Assembly: GCA_039028975.1 (NCBI GenBank)
Contig: JBCCHB010000089.1
Span: 3,434-67,433 of the forward strand
DNA: 64,000 nt
Direction of reading: 5' to 3'
Source of the DNA: JAHBNG01 sp039028975
GTDB lineage: Bacteria; Chloroflexota; Anaerolineae; Caldilineales; Caldilineaceae
Positions 52,691-62,400 of this stretch are shown here, in pieces. The stretch's first letter is position 1. Each line of letters starts with the position of its first letter. The position numbers were made by a program, and so were the translations under genes. Under the pieces are notes generated by a model, which saw only the letters and a program-made list of their open reading frames with translations, did no database searches and was not told where the DNA came from.

Positions 52691-54709
52691 TTATACTCCT
52701 TGGTTATGAGAGCTATCTTGCAGGGTATCTTCAATAATGTCTGACAATCGGTTGTTCATTTCCTCGACCTTATTGAACATTTCAGTGTCGATAACATCCC
52801 CTTGAACTGTTCCATCTACACGTATTTCACTTTCATCAAGGTCAGTCTCTACTTCTTCACCTGTAATCGTCAAGTGAAAGTCAATCGGGTACATATTTTC
52901 ATAGTAACGACCCATAACATCCCATGATCGATTTGTTATGCCAGAGCCTTTCTTGCTTATGCGAGGTGGATTTTCAATGATACTTTTTATGTAGAAATCT
53001 GCCTTGGTAATATTTCGTGTTAATTTATTTACAATCTTATAATCTGGGGTAGTCCCTATCTGTTTGTGCCCAAATGATCGCATAACTTGTTCTTGTGAAC
53101 GCAATCCACCAAGATGAAGTTTGAATTTGACAGTGACTATTGTTTCCTGATTTGTCAAGATGGTCCTCTGTGAATTTTTCGTTATTGATTGCCTCTTTTC
53201 CCCCCATGGATAGAAGAAAGCTATCTCTTCGAGCTTCGAGAAAGAAGATGCAAGATGCAATTCTATTTCACCATTCAGGATATCTGACGAACCTATTTTG
53301 TTCTTAAAACTAACCAGGAACTCTCGATGCAATGTTCCTTTACCCTCTTCGCTATCAAAACTCACTGGGAATTCTTGAGGCAGTGATCCTCCAACCTTCC
53401 TTATGTCATAATTTTCCCATTTAACTTCTTGTATTGGTCCTTTGTAATGATGTGTTGCCCTAGGACGGTCCTTAGTTACATCACCAAAGTAGTGAGGTAT
53501 ATACAAAAGCAGGCGCTTTATCTTGATCGGTTTTAACAAATCGAATCTTTCCTCGTCTATGGGGATCTGAACAGTCAGTGCTAAAGTGTGTCTATCACTA
53601 TCCTGTGGCAACGATGGAATAAGCTGTAACGGCAGGTTGCTAGATTCCTCATCTATTTCTACTGAATACCTTAAATGCTTATCCCATTCGCCTTTGCTTC
53701 TGGTCCGATTGCCTCCAAGGAATGAATCACGTTCAATTTGGTCTGTTAAGGCCAATGTGTTAATTTGTTCGAATGCATCGATTGATGTGCCCAATTTACT
53801 ATCGGAGTTGTTCGGAATGTCAGACTGTATCAATAAATTAGGCGTCCCTATAAGAACAGCAAATCCTCCATGAAAAAGGAGCCCTTCTCCGGTTTTCCAA
53901 TTATAGTTTTGACTCATCACATATTCTAAAAAGCTTTTAATCCAAGACACAGATTTGACAATCTCTAATTCTTGGACCCACTGGCAAATTGGACTGATTA
54001 TATGCCAAATACCTATATTCCAAGCTCGATATTTTTTGAGGTACTGTTCTAATCGATCTCGCTCTGAGCTCTTCAATCCAAAATGAAAGGCAATCACTCC
54101 ATCGAGGAATTTCAGTTCCGACGTGGTATCATGGCGCAGGTTCATTGTAGAAATGTAGGTACCATCATTCTCAAGAGTAATTTCACCATTTATCTCTTCT
54201 AATACATCAACGCTTCGAATATCTGGAATTACTTGTACAGGCGGTCGGTTAATGTATTGTCGCCTGAGGCGGCGTAACATTACCATAAGAACCCAGATTG
54301 GGATGCTAGATATGAACATGAGCAACGAAACTACGAATAATTCAAGCAAGGGGACTATAAAGATCTCATTGAGTGCTAGTCCCATGGCCAAAATTGCACC
54401 AAGCAAACCGCTCCATACCAAAACATATGGTAGCCAGTACCACCGTATGATGGGATGATGTTTTTTGATACATTCCTTGCAATGAGCAGCAAACTCTCCT
54501 TTAAGTACACTGTCTAAACCAAGCTTAGCGAATTCATATTTTAAACTTTTCTGGGCACTTAAACCGTCAATTAAGTTCATATAATCGCTTTTACATATTG
54601 TCCTTCCACAATGATGGCAAACGAAATCGATCTTCGGACTATGACAAAGATAACAATGGACATTTGGTGTTTGAGTCTTGATGTCTAAATCCATTTTGTT
54701 CTGCTTCAT
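52691..54709 (-). CDS. Membrane protein: zinc finger, two helices, large beta-rich domain
   Basis: 672 residues from the ATG at 54709; ATGs at 54787, 54751 and 54694 are also possible. The free zinc-finger paralogue begins just before its first Cys, which favours a late start. N-terminal finger: HCYLC, CHHCGRTIC, HCKECIKKHHP (about 18-92). Two membrane helices follow (about 95-147). The remaining 500 residues are soluble and probably cytoplasmic. Their C-terminal half carries VKWENYDIRKVGGSL, NGEIELHLASSF and TVKFKLHLGG, which align in order with the neighbouring 491-residue protein. No enzyme motif or NTPase found. The early ATGs overlap the upstream gene, suggesting coupling. Confidence 0.72.
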   Translation of the reverse strand: MKQNKMDLDIKTQTPNVHCYLCHSPKIDFVCHHCGRTICKSDYMNLIDGLSAQKSLKYEFAKLGLDSVLKGEFAAHCKECIKKHHPIIRWYWLPYVLVWSGLLGAILAMGLALNEIFIVPLLELFVVSLLMFISSIPIWVLMVMLRRLRRQYINRPPVQVIPDIRSVDVLEEINGEITLENDGTYISTMNLRHDTTSELKFLDGVIAFHFGLKSSERDRLEQYLKKYRAWNIGIWHIISPICQWVQELEIVKSVSWIKSFLEYVMSQNYNWKTGEGLLFHGGFAVLIGTPNLLIQSDIPNNSDSKLGTSIDAFEQINTLALTDQIERDSFLGGNRTRSKGEWDKHLRYSVEIDEESSNLPLQLIPSLPQDSDRHTLALTVQIPIDEERFDLLKPIKIKRLLLYIPHYFGDVTKDRPRATHHYKGPIQEVKWENYDIRKVGGSLPQEFPVSFDSEEGKGTLHREFLVSFKNKIGSSDILNGEIELHLASSFSKLEEIAFFYPWGEKRQSITKNSQRTILTNQETIVTVKFKLHLGGLRSQEQVMRSFGHKQIGTTPDYKIVNKLTRNITKADFYIKSIIENPPRISKKGSGITNRSWDVMGRYYENMYPIDFHLTITGEEVETDLDESEIRVDGTVQGDVIDTEMFNKVEEMNNRLSDIIEDTLQDSSHNQGV

Positions 54710-54731
54710 ATCAGCTATACAATATCCTGAA

Positions 54732-56207
54732 TTAATCGATGGCGACAACATGACGAAATTGCTCTCTGAGCTTAGACTGAAATTCATTCATAATCTTGAT
54801 TAGGCTTGAATTATTGCCCTTAAGCCGCCCTCGCATCGATATTGTAGTGTGACCAGTTTCAACATCGGTCGTGAATTTTTTACCTCCTGGAATCTCGCTC
54901 TCCCGGGTCGTTTGTGTTTTGCTTCCAAAAATTACTAATCCTAGAAACAGCTCTTCTACGCCTATTTTTTGCTTACCGGTTATAACACTTCCATTCAAAG
55001 TATTTCCTTCAAAAGACAATTTCCGGGTTAGTTTGCCGAACCCAAGATCTTTGAGAACGTTTTCTATGTCTTTGATACGCATTTTATCCAATATGACGCC
55101 TTCAAATTGGAGGTGCTGGTAAGGTACATTAATTCTATCCTTAAAGCTGTCGGCTAATTCTTTAAGTTCAAATTTAACCTGGATTTTTGAAGAATACTCT
55201 ATTTCATGCTCACTCTCATTACCATTTGCCTCGAAATAGTGCAAATGCAAACCAGATAATGCTACAGGTATAGATATTTCTAGCTCCCCCTTCAAAGAAT
55301 CTTTATCATATAATTCACCTGGCTGTTTTACCGCTAAGGTCATAGGCGGTGTAGAATATTCATCTAACGTAGATCCCTCAGGCTTTCGTTTGACTACCTT
55401 AAAGGGAACATCATCCCACTTGACAGTACCTTGACCATCAGGAACATAATGTACTTCTTTCTCTTCTCTTTGAACGTATAAAGTGATTTGATGGTGAGAT
55501 GTTGTCACTGGCCACTGGATTTCCATGTTTGATAGTGTTGGGAGTGTTGAAAACATTTTTTCATGTAAGTCATCAGGTAAAAATAGAGTCAACTCAATCC
55601 CAAAACCGAGTCCACGCTGAAATCCCTCCTGCTGCGCGAAAATTTTAGTGGTATTCTCATATCTATCGAATTCACTATCGTTTGTATCAGATTCATCAAT
55701 ATTCGTAAGTCTTTTGAACTTATCAATGCGCAATTCCTCCCATATATTGTCATCAAAGGGTTCGATTCTCATATCAACGGGATTAATATCTGGTAATGTC
55801 GGTATATACTCCTGAAACCTCCGACATTCATGTCGACCATCACACAAACTCTCTTTATCTTTAATCTTATCGTTTAATACGGGAATCGTTATGGCGATAG
55901 CATCATTACACACATCCAGTTCAAGTCTTTGATCTAAATCTGTATCGTTATAATCCAAAAAGACGAGATAACCGATATTTATATGGGTCTCGCTATCGTT
56001 TTTCCATATATCGGCATCTTGTTTTTCAATATCTTTAACTGCTTGTTTTGTGAAGTGCTCTTTTCCAGAATATGGAATTATAATTTCAATCTTTCCCTCA
56101 GGCTTTTCGGTCGGTTTAATTTCAACCTTGCCCGAAATAATATTTGCGTTATATCGGTATGTTTCCTTTACAGTAATTTCTTTGGGTTTAACGCGAGAGA
56201 ATATCAT
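54732..56207 (-). CDS. Beta-rich protein of unknown function, first gene of the EAD1 operon
   Basis: 491 residues, no membrane segment or signal peptide, acidic and rich in predicted strands. Recognisable blocks are GIELTLFLPDDLHEK, TVKWDDVPFKVVKRKPEG, LKGELEISIPVALSGLHLHYF and IQVKFELKELADSF. These match in order the C-terminal region of the membrane protein encoded downstream, so the two share a repeated beta-sandwich-type module. A C-terminal 80 residues end IKIMNEFQSKLREQFRHV. GAGGAG lies 12 bases before the ATG. A perfect inverted repeat stands 33 bp upstream of the start. No known family recognised. Confidence 0.7.
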   Translation of the reverse strand: MIFSRVKPKEITVKETYRYNANIISGKVEIKPTEKPEGKIEIIIPYSGKEHFTKQAVKDIEKQDADIWKNDSETHINIGYLVFLDYNDTDLDQRLELDVCNDAIAITIPVLNDKIKDKESLCDGRHECRRFQEYIPTLPDINPVDMRIEPFDDNIWEELRIDKFKRLTNIDESDTNDSEFDRYENTTKIFAQQEGFQRGLGFGIELTLFLPDDLHEKMFSTLPTLSNMEIQWPVTTSHHQITLYVQREEKEVHYVPDGQGTVKWDDVPFKVVKRKPEGSTLDEYSTPPMTLAVKQPGELYDKDSLKGELEISIPVALSGLHLHYFEANGNESEHEIEYSSKIQVKFELKELADSFKDRINVPYQHLQFEGVILDKMRIKDIENVLKDLGFGKLTRKLSFEGNTLNGSVITGKQKIGVEELFLGLVIFGSKTQTTRESEIPGGKKFTTDVETGHTTISMRGRLKGNNSSLIKIMNEFQSKLREQFRHVVAID

Positions 56208-57030
56208 CAGTTAAGTCATCTCCTCAGAAGTGCAATGAGATACTTTGAGAAAATCATGAATTTTCTCAAAGTAATTGGGGGCACGCTTGCTATTGCAGCC
56301 TACAAGTAACCGATAAGTTGGGAGCCTGTGTACAACAACGTAATGATGTGAAAATATCTGTAAGGGTAAGAGAAAAGTTCAGCCGAAATGGAGAGTTTGT
56401 CAATTAGAATTTCGTTTTAGGAGAAAGGAGCGAATTTGTAGTGGAGCTCTCGTAGCTTCTCTCGAAAAGTTGATCATGCAACATTGGTAACCACTTAGGA
56501 ATAGCGACTAAACAACTCAGCGACTTGAACCGAATTTACTCTGACAATTCACACGAAATCGATGAGCTAAATAATCGTTATTCTTTAGCTATCGATTAAA
56601 GTGCAGTTTCGAGACTTTTACTACGATAAGAAAGAACTAACAATCTTGCAACGATAAGGAATGTATACGAAATTTGATGTTGTAACAAAGTAACATGAAC
56701 CAATTGCGAAAAGGAAATATATCAAGAATATTGTACAATTATCTATAAGGAATGACAATTTCTACTTCCTATAGGTGACCTGTATGTGTTATTTAGTACT
56801 AATTATTATGCTTGATTAAATGGTTTTATAGATGATATATTCAATCACAAACTATCAGAAAAATAGGAGGATATGGATTAATGGAAGAAAAGATTATTGA
56901 GTTTTAAAAAGATCTATATCCAAGATACTTTTCTATTTCTTTCATGAGCGGTTTGGCGTTATCTCTCTAAGGCAACTATAATCAGGGTATCTTTTGCATT
57001 GTTGCGAGCAGATCAACATGGAGCATCTAT
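56208..57030. other. Long AT-rich spacer upstream of the EAD1 operon
   Basis: 823 bp between the divergent EAD1 operon and yggX. Besides the inverted repeat at 56241-56273, there is a CTATAAGGAA/TTCCTATAG-type imperfect pairing near 56742-56774. The region is notably AT-rich compared with the flanking genes. No credible gene; it probably holds promoters for both directions. Confidence 0.45.
56241..56273. promoter_or_regulatory. Perfect 14-bp inverted repeat before the EAD1 operon
   Basis: TACTTTGAGAAAAT (56241-56254) and its exact complement (56260-56273) flank a 5-nt centre, CATGA. It sits 33 bp upstream of the first start codon of the operon, either as an operator for a dimeric regulator or as a leader RNA hairpin close to the ribosome-binding site. 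Confidence 0.65.
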
Positions 57031-57339
57031 ATGGCACGCATGGTCAATTGTGTAAAGTTTGGCAAAGAGCTACCTGGACTAGATAAACCACCGTATAAAA
57101 GCGAACTCGGTCAACGCATCTTCGAAAACGTATCTCAGCAGGGCTGGGAGTTGTGGATGCAGCATTCGGTTATCTTAATTAATCATTATGGACTGAGCCT
57201 AGGGGATCCCAATGCTCGTACATTTCTTATGGAGCAGCTGGAAGAGTTTTTCTTTGGCGAAGGCGCTCAAATGCCAGAGGACTGGTCGCCAGTCGGGGCG
57301 GGAGGCAAAGGGACTCCTATGGCGGCACCGCGCAAATAG
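57031..57339 (+). CDS. yggX: YggX-type Fe(2+)-trafficking / oxidative damage protection protein
   Basis: 102 residues. It matches YggX over its whole length: MARMVNCVKFGKELPGLD with the single conserved Cys7, PPYKSELGQRIFENVSQQGW, then LINHYGLSLGDPNARTFLMEQLEEFFFGEG. In enterobacteria YggX protects Fe-S clusters from oxidation and is under SoxRS control. The last 20 residues (VGAGGKGTPMAAPRK) are an extension. GGAG eight bases upstream supports the start. It is convergent with the ATP-grasp gene. The family is best known from Proteobacteria, so its origin here is of interest. Confidence 0.92.
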   Translation: MARMVNCVKFGKELPGLDKPPYKSELGQRIFENVSQQGWELWMQHSVILINHYGLSLGDPNARTFLMEQLEEFFFGEGAQMPEDWSPVGAGGKGTPMAAPRK

Positions 57340-57398
57340 TTGGTGGATTGTCTATTCCTGCCATTGGCTGATTATCTACCACCGATTACGGATTACCA

Positions 57399-58697
57399 TC
57401 ACATTCGCAACTCAAGGGCCAACTCTGGCAGTATCTCAAAACGTAACTTCTCATGGGCACATCGCAATGCCTCCTCGACTTCATCTGGCGTCTGACCACT
57501 AGCAAAGATGAATCCTAAATAGCTGTCACCCTCTGGTAGGGGAATGAGGGAGTAGTTCAGTTTGGCTGTCATCTGGATGTCATCGATACCGCTCACGCCT
57601 CGCGCTTCCTCAACGCCATCAATTTGCTTCAAAATACCTGCTTGGGGTATAGGGATCATCATGACCCCGCTAGCCTCTTTGGAATCGTTGTCTTGTCCTG
57701 GTTCAACAAGATTTTCATCGGTTACGTTTACATCAGTGACCTCTACAAAGGGCAACCCACACGCTTGACGTAAAATCAACTCTTCCAGTGAAAGATCCTG
57801 CCCAAAACGCAGCGTTTGTGAACAGAGTCCGCCAATGGAACGGCCAGCGATTTCCAAAATCCAGGGGCCTTGCTCATTGATGCGAAACTCAGCATGTACA
57901 GGTCCTTCCCGCAGCCCTAACGCCGCGGCTGATTGGGCGGCACACTCGGCAATAGCGTCTTGCGTTTCCTTGCTTAAGCGGGATGGTGTCACATAAATTG
58001 TCTCTTCAAAAAAAGGGCCAATAAGCGGATCTGGCTTATCAAAGAGCGCCAATACAGTTAAATTGCCCCCATCAAGCATCCCTTCCAACGCCACCTCCCC
58101 ACCGTCGATATAGCTCTCTACCAGGTAGGAATAATAAAGCTGATTGGGTTCATCTTGGGCTAAAATCTGAACGAGTCGGCTTATGGCCTGGGTAAACTCA
58201 AAAGAATCGTTGGCTCGGATTACGCCGCGGCTCCCTGATAGATTTAGGGGCTTGACCACACAAGGAAACGTGACTTGCTCAGCCACCTGCTTGGGTGACT
58301 CCTTGGTGGAAAAGAGTTTGAACCATGGACAGCGTACACCGGCCTGAGTAAAGAGCGTGCGCATCTGAAGTTTGTTGCGAGCTGCCTCTGCCGCTACCGG
58401 ATCATTTTGAGGCAATCCTAAAAGGGCCGACGCCTTGGCTGCAACCAATGTCCCGCTATCATCTACGGCACGAATGGCTAAGACGGGGTTCTTCCGAGCA
58501 AATACAGCTATCTCTTGGGCTGCCTCATCGGGGGCACCAAAGTTGACGCCTAATGGATGATTCCAGTAGTCAGCCAATTCTGTCTGCATATTCACCACCT
58601 GTAAAACCTCGATTCCGAGCCGTTGGGCAGCCTGCATAAAGGCTGTATTGCGATAGGAACGGGATGTGGTTAAAAGCATGATTCGTTTATGGGTCAT
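57399..58697 (-). CDS. ATP-grasp domain ligase (biotin carboxylase/D-Ala-D-Ala ligase-like)
   Basis: 432 residues. An N-terminal Rossmann-like domain, IMLLTTSRSYRNTAFMQAAQRLG, comes first, then the ATP-grasp region with VAAEAARNKLQMRTLFTQAGVRCP. A VKPLNLSGSRGVI strand-loop (ATP-binding, about 148-160), VESYIDGGEVALEGML, and the metal-binding LREGPVHAEFRINEQGPWILEIAGRSIGG (about 262-290) follow. A C-terminal domain completes it, as in L-amino acid ligases and carbamoyl-phosphate-synthase-like ligases. It probably forms a peptide or amide bond using ATP; substrates unknown. Weak GAGAAAAG ribosome-binding site. Convergent with yggX. Confidence 0.85.
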   Translation of the reverse strand: MTHKRIMLLTTSRSYRNTAFMQAAQRLGIEVLQVVNMQTELADYWNHPLGVNFGAPDEAAQEIAVFARKNPVLAIRAVDDSGTLVAAKASALLGLPQNDPVAAEAARNKLQMRTLFTQAGVRCPWFKLFSTKESPKQVAEQVTFPCVVKPLNLSGSRGVIRANDSFEFTQAISRLVQILAQDEPNQLYYSYLVESYIDGGEVALEGMLDGGNLTVLALFDKPDPLIGPFFEETIYVTPSRLSKETQDAIAECAAQSAAALGLREGPVHAEFRINEQGPWILEIAGRSIGGLCSQTLRFGQDLSLEELILRQACGLPFVEVTDVNVTDENLVEPGQDNDSKEASGVMMIPIPQAGILKQIDGVEEARGVSGIDDIQMTAKLNYSLIPLPEGDSYLGFIFASGQTPDEVEEALRCAHEKLRFEILPELALELRM

Positions 58698-58837
58698 CGT
58701 GTACTTTTCTCTTTCCCTTACGTTAATTTCCCGAAATGTCAGAGATTTGTAACGTCTAAAACGCGTCTTTCGTCGTATCTTTTACGACATAGTACGTGTG
58801 GGTATCTAATACTAATGTCGTAGGTCAATCGTACAAA

Positions 58838-58897
58838 TTGTATATCCGGTTTGTATATCCAGTATAAAGTTGAATACTTGATGTAAGTTGTATATCT
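58838..58897. promoter_or_regulatory. Three direct repeats of TTGTATATC in the upstream spacer
   Basis: TTGTATATCC at 58838-58847 and 58851-58860, and TTGTATATCT at 58888-58897. The first two are spaced 13 bp start to start, the third 37 bp further on. They lie in the 749-bp spacer (58698-59446) between the divergent ATP-grasp and DUF11 genes, which has no credible gene. They could be operator half-sites. A small GTCGTA/TACGAC stem lies near 58772-58788. Confidence 0.4.
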
Positions 58898-59446
58898 GTA
58901 AATGAGCATCTGCTCAGCCGTAAAATCACACGAGTGCATTACCAAATTCAGTTCACCATCGATCCTATGTTGCGCATATCCGAATAAGCTGCATAGACCC
59001 CAAATTGGTACCGCTTTACTCAACGCTTCACATTGTTCTCCACGGCATTCTCAAATATCGTCTAATTTTTCGCTCTTTGAATCTTGTTGCGCTCTGCTAA
59101 GATGCCCCGTTCCAGGTTACGGACTCCAATGCCTTAGTCATCTTTAAACAGAGCCGAGTATAGTTCGCCAGAGTAATTGTATCCTGACTTCTGTCCCATT
59201 TTCACGGGAGCAAGAGTTGCATCTGGTTATCTATATCAAAGTAAATGCAGAGGAGCGATTTTGCCCTAACGCATCTTCCTTTTGCGTTCTGTTCCACTTT
59301 ACACCACAGGAGTTCGTTTTCCCGAATCTATTGTTGTTTATCATGTACCGGTAAATCTATCTGAGCCAATTCATGAGCACGAATAATTGGCACAAAATTT
59401 TCGGGTAGAGTTACCAGCTTTTGTCGAAGTTCATGGAGATAATCGA

Positions 59447-62400
59447 ATGAACCAAACTTCTGCTCTTTCTATCTATAGCCAGTCCCGCTCTTCCGCAGCA
59501 TCAACTCTGAGTAAGAGTCGGAATTGGATAGATAGACCTTTTCGATGGTTATTTGTGCTGGCATCGCTGGCTCTATTGTGGACCTTCTCTGTTCCAGATG
59601 CCGCATTCGCTCAAGAGACGTCTTTAACACCGCTCGGTGGTTCTATTTACGGCAATTACTGTACCGCATCAGGTGGAATCGGTCTAAAGGAGGATCCTTT
59701 TACGGGTACCTTTTCCGTCAATGTGCCGGGTAATCCCGTAGCTGCTTATTGGTATTGGTCCGGTCGTACAGACGAATCCCCGCACCAGAACGATACGCAG
59801 ATAGCCGTCTCTCTAAATGGTGCATCTGATGTGATTCTGAGTGCAGATCAGTCAATATCCTCGGCAGTGATCTACGGACAAACCCTATATAACTGGCACA
59901 TGAATGTGTACGAAGATGACACGTTGTCCCTTGTCACGCCGAATTCCCTCAACAGTTTTACCATCTCGGAACTAACTCTTAATGGACCAACCATCAACTT
60001 TGAAAATCATGGTGCTGGGGTTCTGATCATCTACGAACACCCCACATGTCCGTTCCAAAAGATTGATGTGACCTATGGTTTGGACTCATTTCACCACAGT
60101 CAGACCGTCCCCTATGGACCAGATAGTGAAGTCTTTTGTACCACTTTTCAAGCTTCTGCCGTACCCCAGAGCTTCAGCATTGATATGTTTATCGGTGGCG
60201 TTGCCGCAGACACCCGGGGCAACTCGATCTGGTACATCACAGGCAGCGGCACGCCAGCCTATACAACCTTGGTTGATGATCTGAGTGCCTCCGAGATCGT
60301 GGATCCCCTTAATGTTGAATCCGGCCTTGAGTGGGACATGCATATGGAAAACATCACGATTGATCCGGGCGAAACCCACGCCTGTTTCCAAATTGAATCG
60401 CCTGAAGCTGATGACGGAATCAGCAGCATCTGGATAGGAACGTCTACTGGCCTGACCCAAGTTCAGCCATCGATTGTCATTACCAAAACCCCCGATATTC
60501 AGGTTGTTTCTCCTGGTACGGATGTAAGTTTTGTCATTACCGTTGAAAATACCAGCCCCTACACGCTCACCAGTGTACAGGTGACAGACCCCCTCTGGAC
60601 AGATTGTGAATTGGATATCGGGACTATGGTAAGTGGCGGCATAACAACATATGATTGTCCAGCCGGCAGCGTAGAGGAATCATTTGTCAACACGGCGTTC
60701 GTTACGGGCCTTTCACCTTTCCAAACGACAGTTTCAGATCAGGATGATGCCCAGGTATTTGTGGCGGCTATTGAAATCAATAAGACGCCAGACCTCCAAT
60801 CTGTCCGCAGTGGCTCCGATGTGACTTTTACCATTCAGGTAACCAACACTGGGGATGTGCCATTAGACAACGTGACAGTGACCGACATCCAGACACCATC
60901 CTGTGATCGCAATTTGGGTACGCTAGACGTTGGACAGGCAAGTACACCTTACACCTGTGTAGCCACCAACGTCACGAGCGCGTTTACCAACGAAGCAACG
61001 GTGGTCGGTACACCAGAAGTTGGGGATTCTGTAACCGATTCCGACATCGCTGATGTACTGGTCTTTAACCCAGCCATTGTCATTGAAAAGACACCTGAGC
61101 TGCAGACAGTTGCAGTTGGGGCACCTGTGACCTTCACCATTCAGGTAACCAATACGGGGGACATTACGTTAACCAACGTCACTGTTGATGATGCGCTGGC
61201 TCCTCTATGTGACAATGTGTGGGCATCTATGGCGCCTGGTGAGACCCAGTCCTACACGTGTGTCCTTGATCCTGTTACGGCTTCTTTTACCAACGAGGCT
61301 AGCGTCATGGGGACGGCACCCGATGGCTCCACCGTCAGCGATACGGATACAGCCGACGTTGTGACCCAAGATCTACCAAATGATCCAGCCATAGACATCC
61401 AGAAGACGCCGGATGATCAGACCATCTTGAGCGGTGGATTTGCCCGGTTTGATATTCAGGTACAAAACAGTGGTAATGTTACATTGACAAACGTCACGAT
61501 TACGGATCCCCTGGCCCCCGCGTGTGATCGGACCTTCCCACAGTTGCTTGTTGCAGAAGTCACAGAATATGAATGTATCTTGGATAATGTCACAGCTGAC
61601 TTCACCAACGTTGTGACAGTGACAGGAACCTCTCCGTCCAATATTCAGGTGACCGATTCTGACAATGCCAACGTTACTGTGGTAACACCTGCTATTGACA
61701 TCAGCAAAGCACCAGATGTTCAAACCGTCTTGCCTGGGGATCCTGTGCAATTCTCCATTACGGTAACCAATACCGGTTCGGTTGATCTAATCAATGTCAA
61801 TGTGGAAGATGCGTTGGCAACTGAGTGCAACCGAAATTTGGGTACGTTGGCCGCGGGTGAATCGACTAGCTATCAGTGTACGTTACCCTCAGCCACAAAC
61901 TCCTTCACAAATGTCGCTGTCGTTACAGGGGATCCCGTCCTGGGTGGGCCACCGGTCACTGCAACTGACACAGCAGAAGTCATTGTGATTCTTCCTGCCA
62001 TTGACATTACCAAAACACCAGATAATCAGACGGTTGTTCAAGGGACGCCAGTCACCTTTACTATCCGAGTAGAGAATACGGGTACGGTTACACTGACCAA
62101 CGTCACTGTTTCGGATCCATTGGTCTCCGATTGTGATAGAACCTTTGCTCAGCTGATTCCCGGTGGCGTAGAGGAATACAGTTGTCAGCTAGATAGCGTC
62201 CAGTTGGCCTTTACTAACGTTGCCAGCGTCACAGGAACACCGCCGCTTGGTGACGACGTTAGCGACCAGGATGATGCTGTGGTGGGCATCGTTTTGCCGG
62301 GTCTGGAGATTATCAAATCACCCGATCTTCAATTGACCCTGCCGAATGGTTCCGTTAACTTTACCATTACGGTTCGCAACACTGGAAATTCTATGCTCAC

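Noticed and set aside
54709..54787. Earliest ATG (54787) as start of the zinc-finger membrane protein
   Set aside because: It would overlap the upstream gene by 56 bases and add residues absent from the free zinc-finger paralogue; a later ATG is preferred but not proven.
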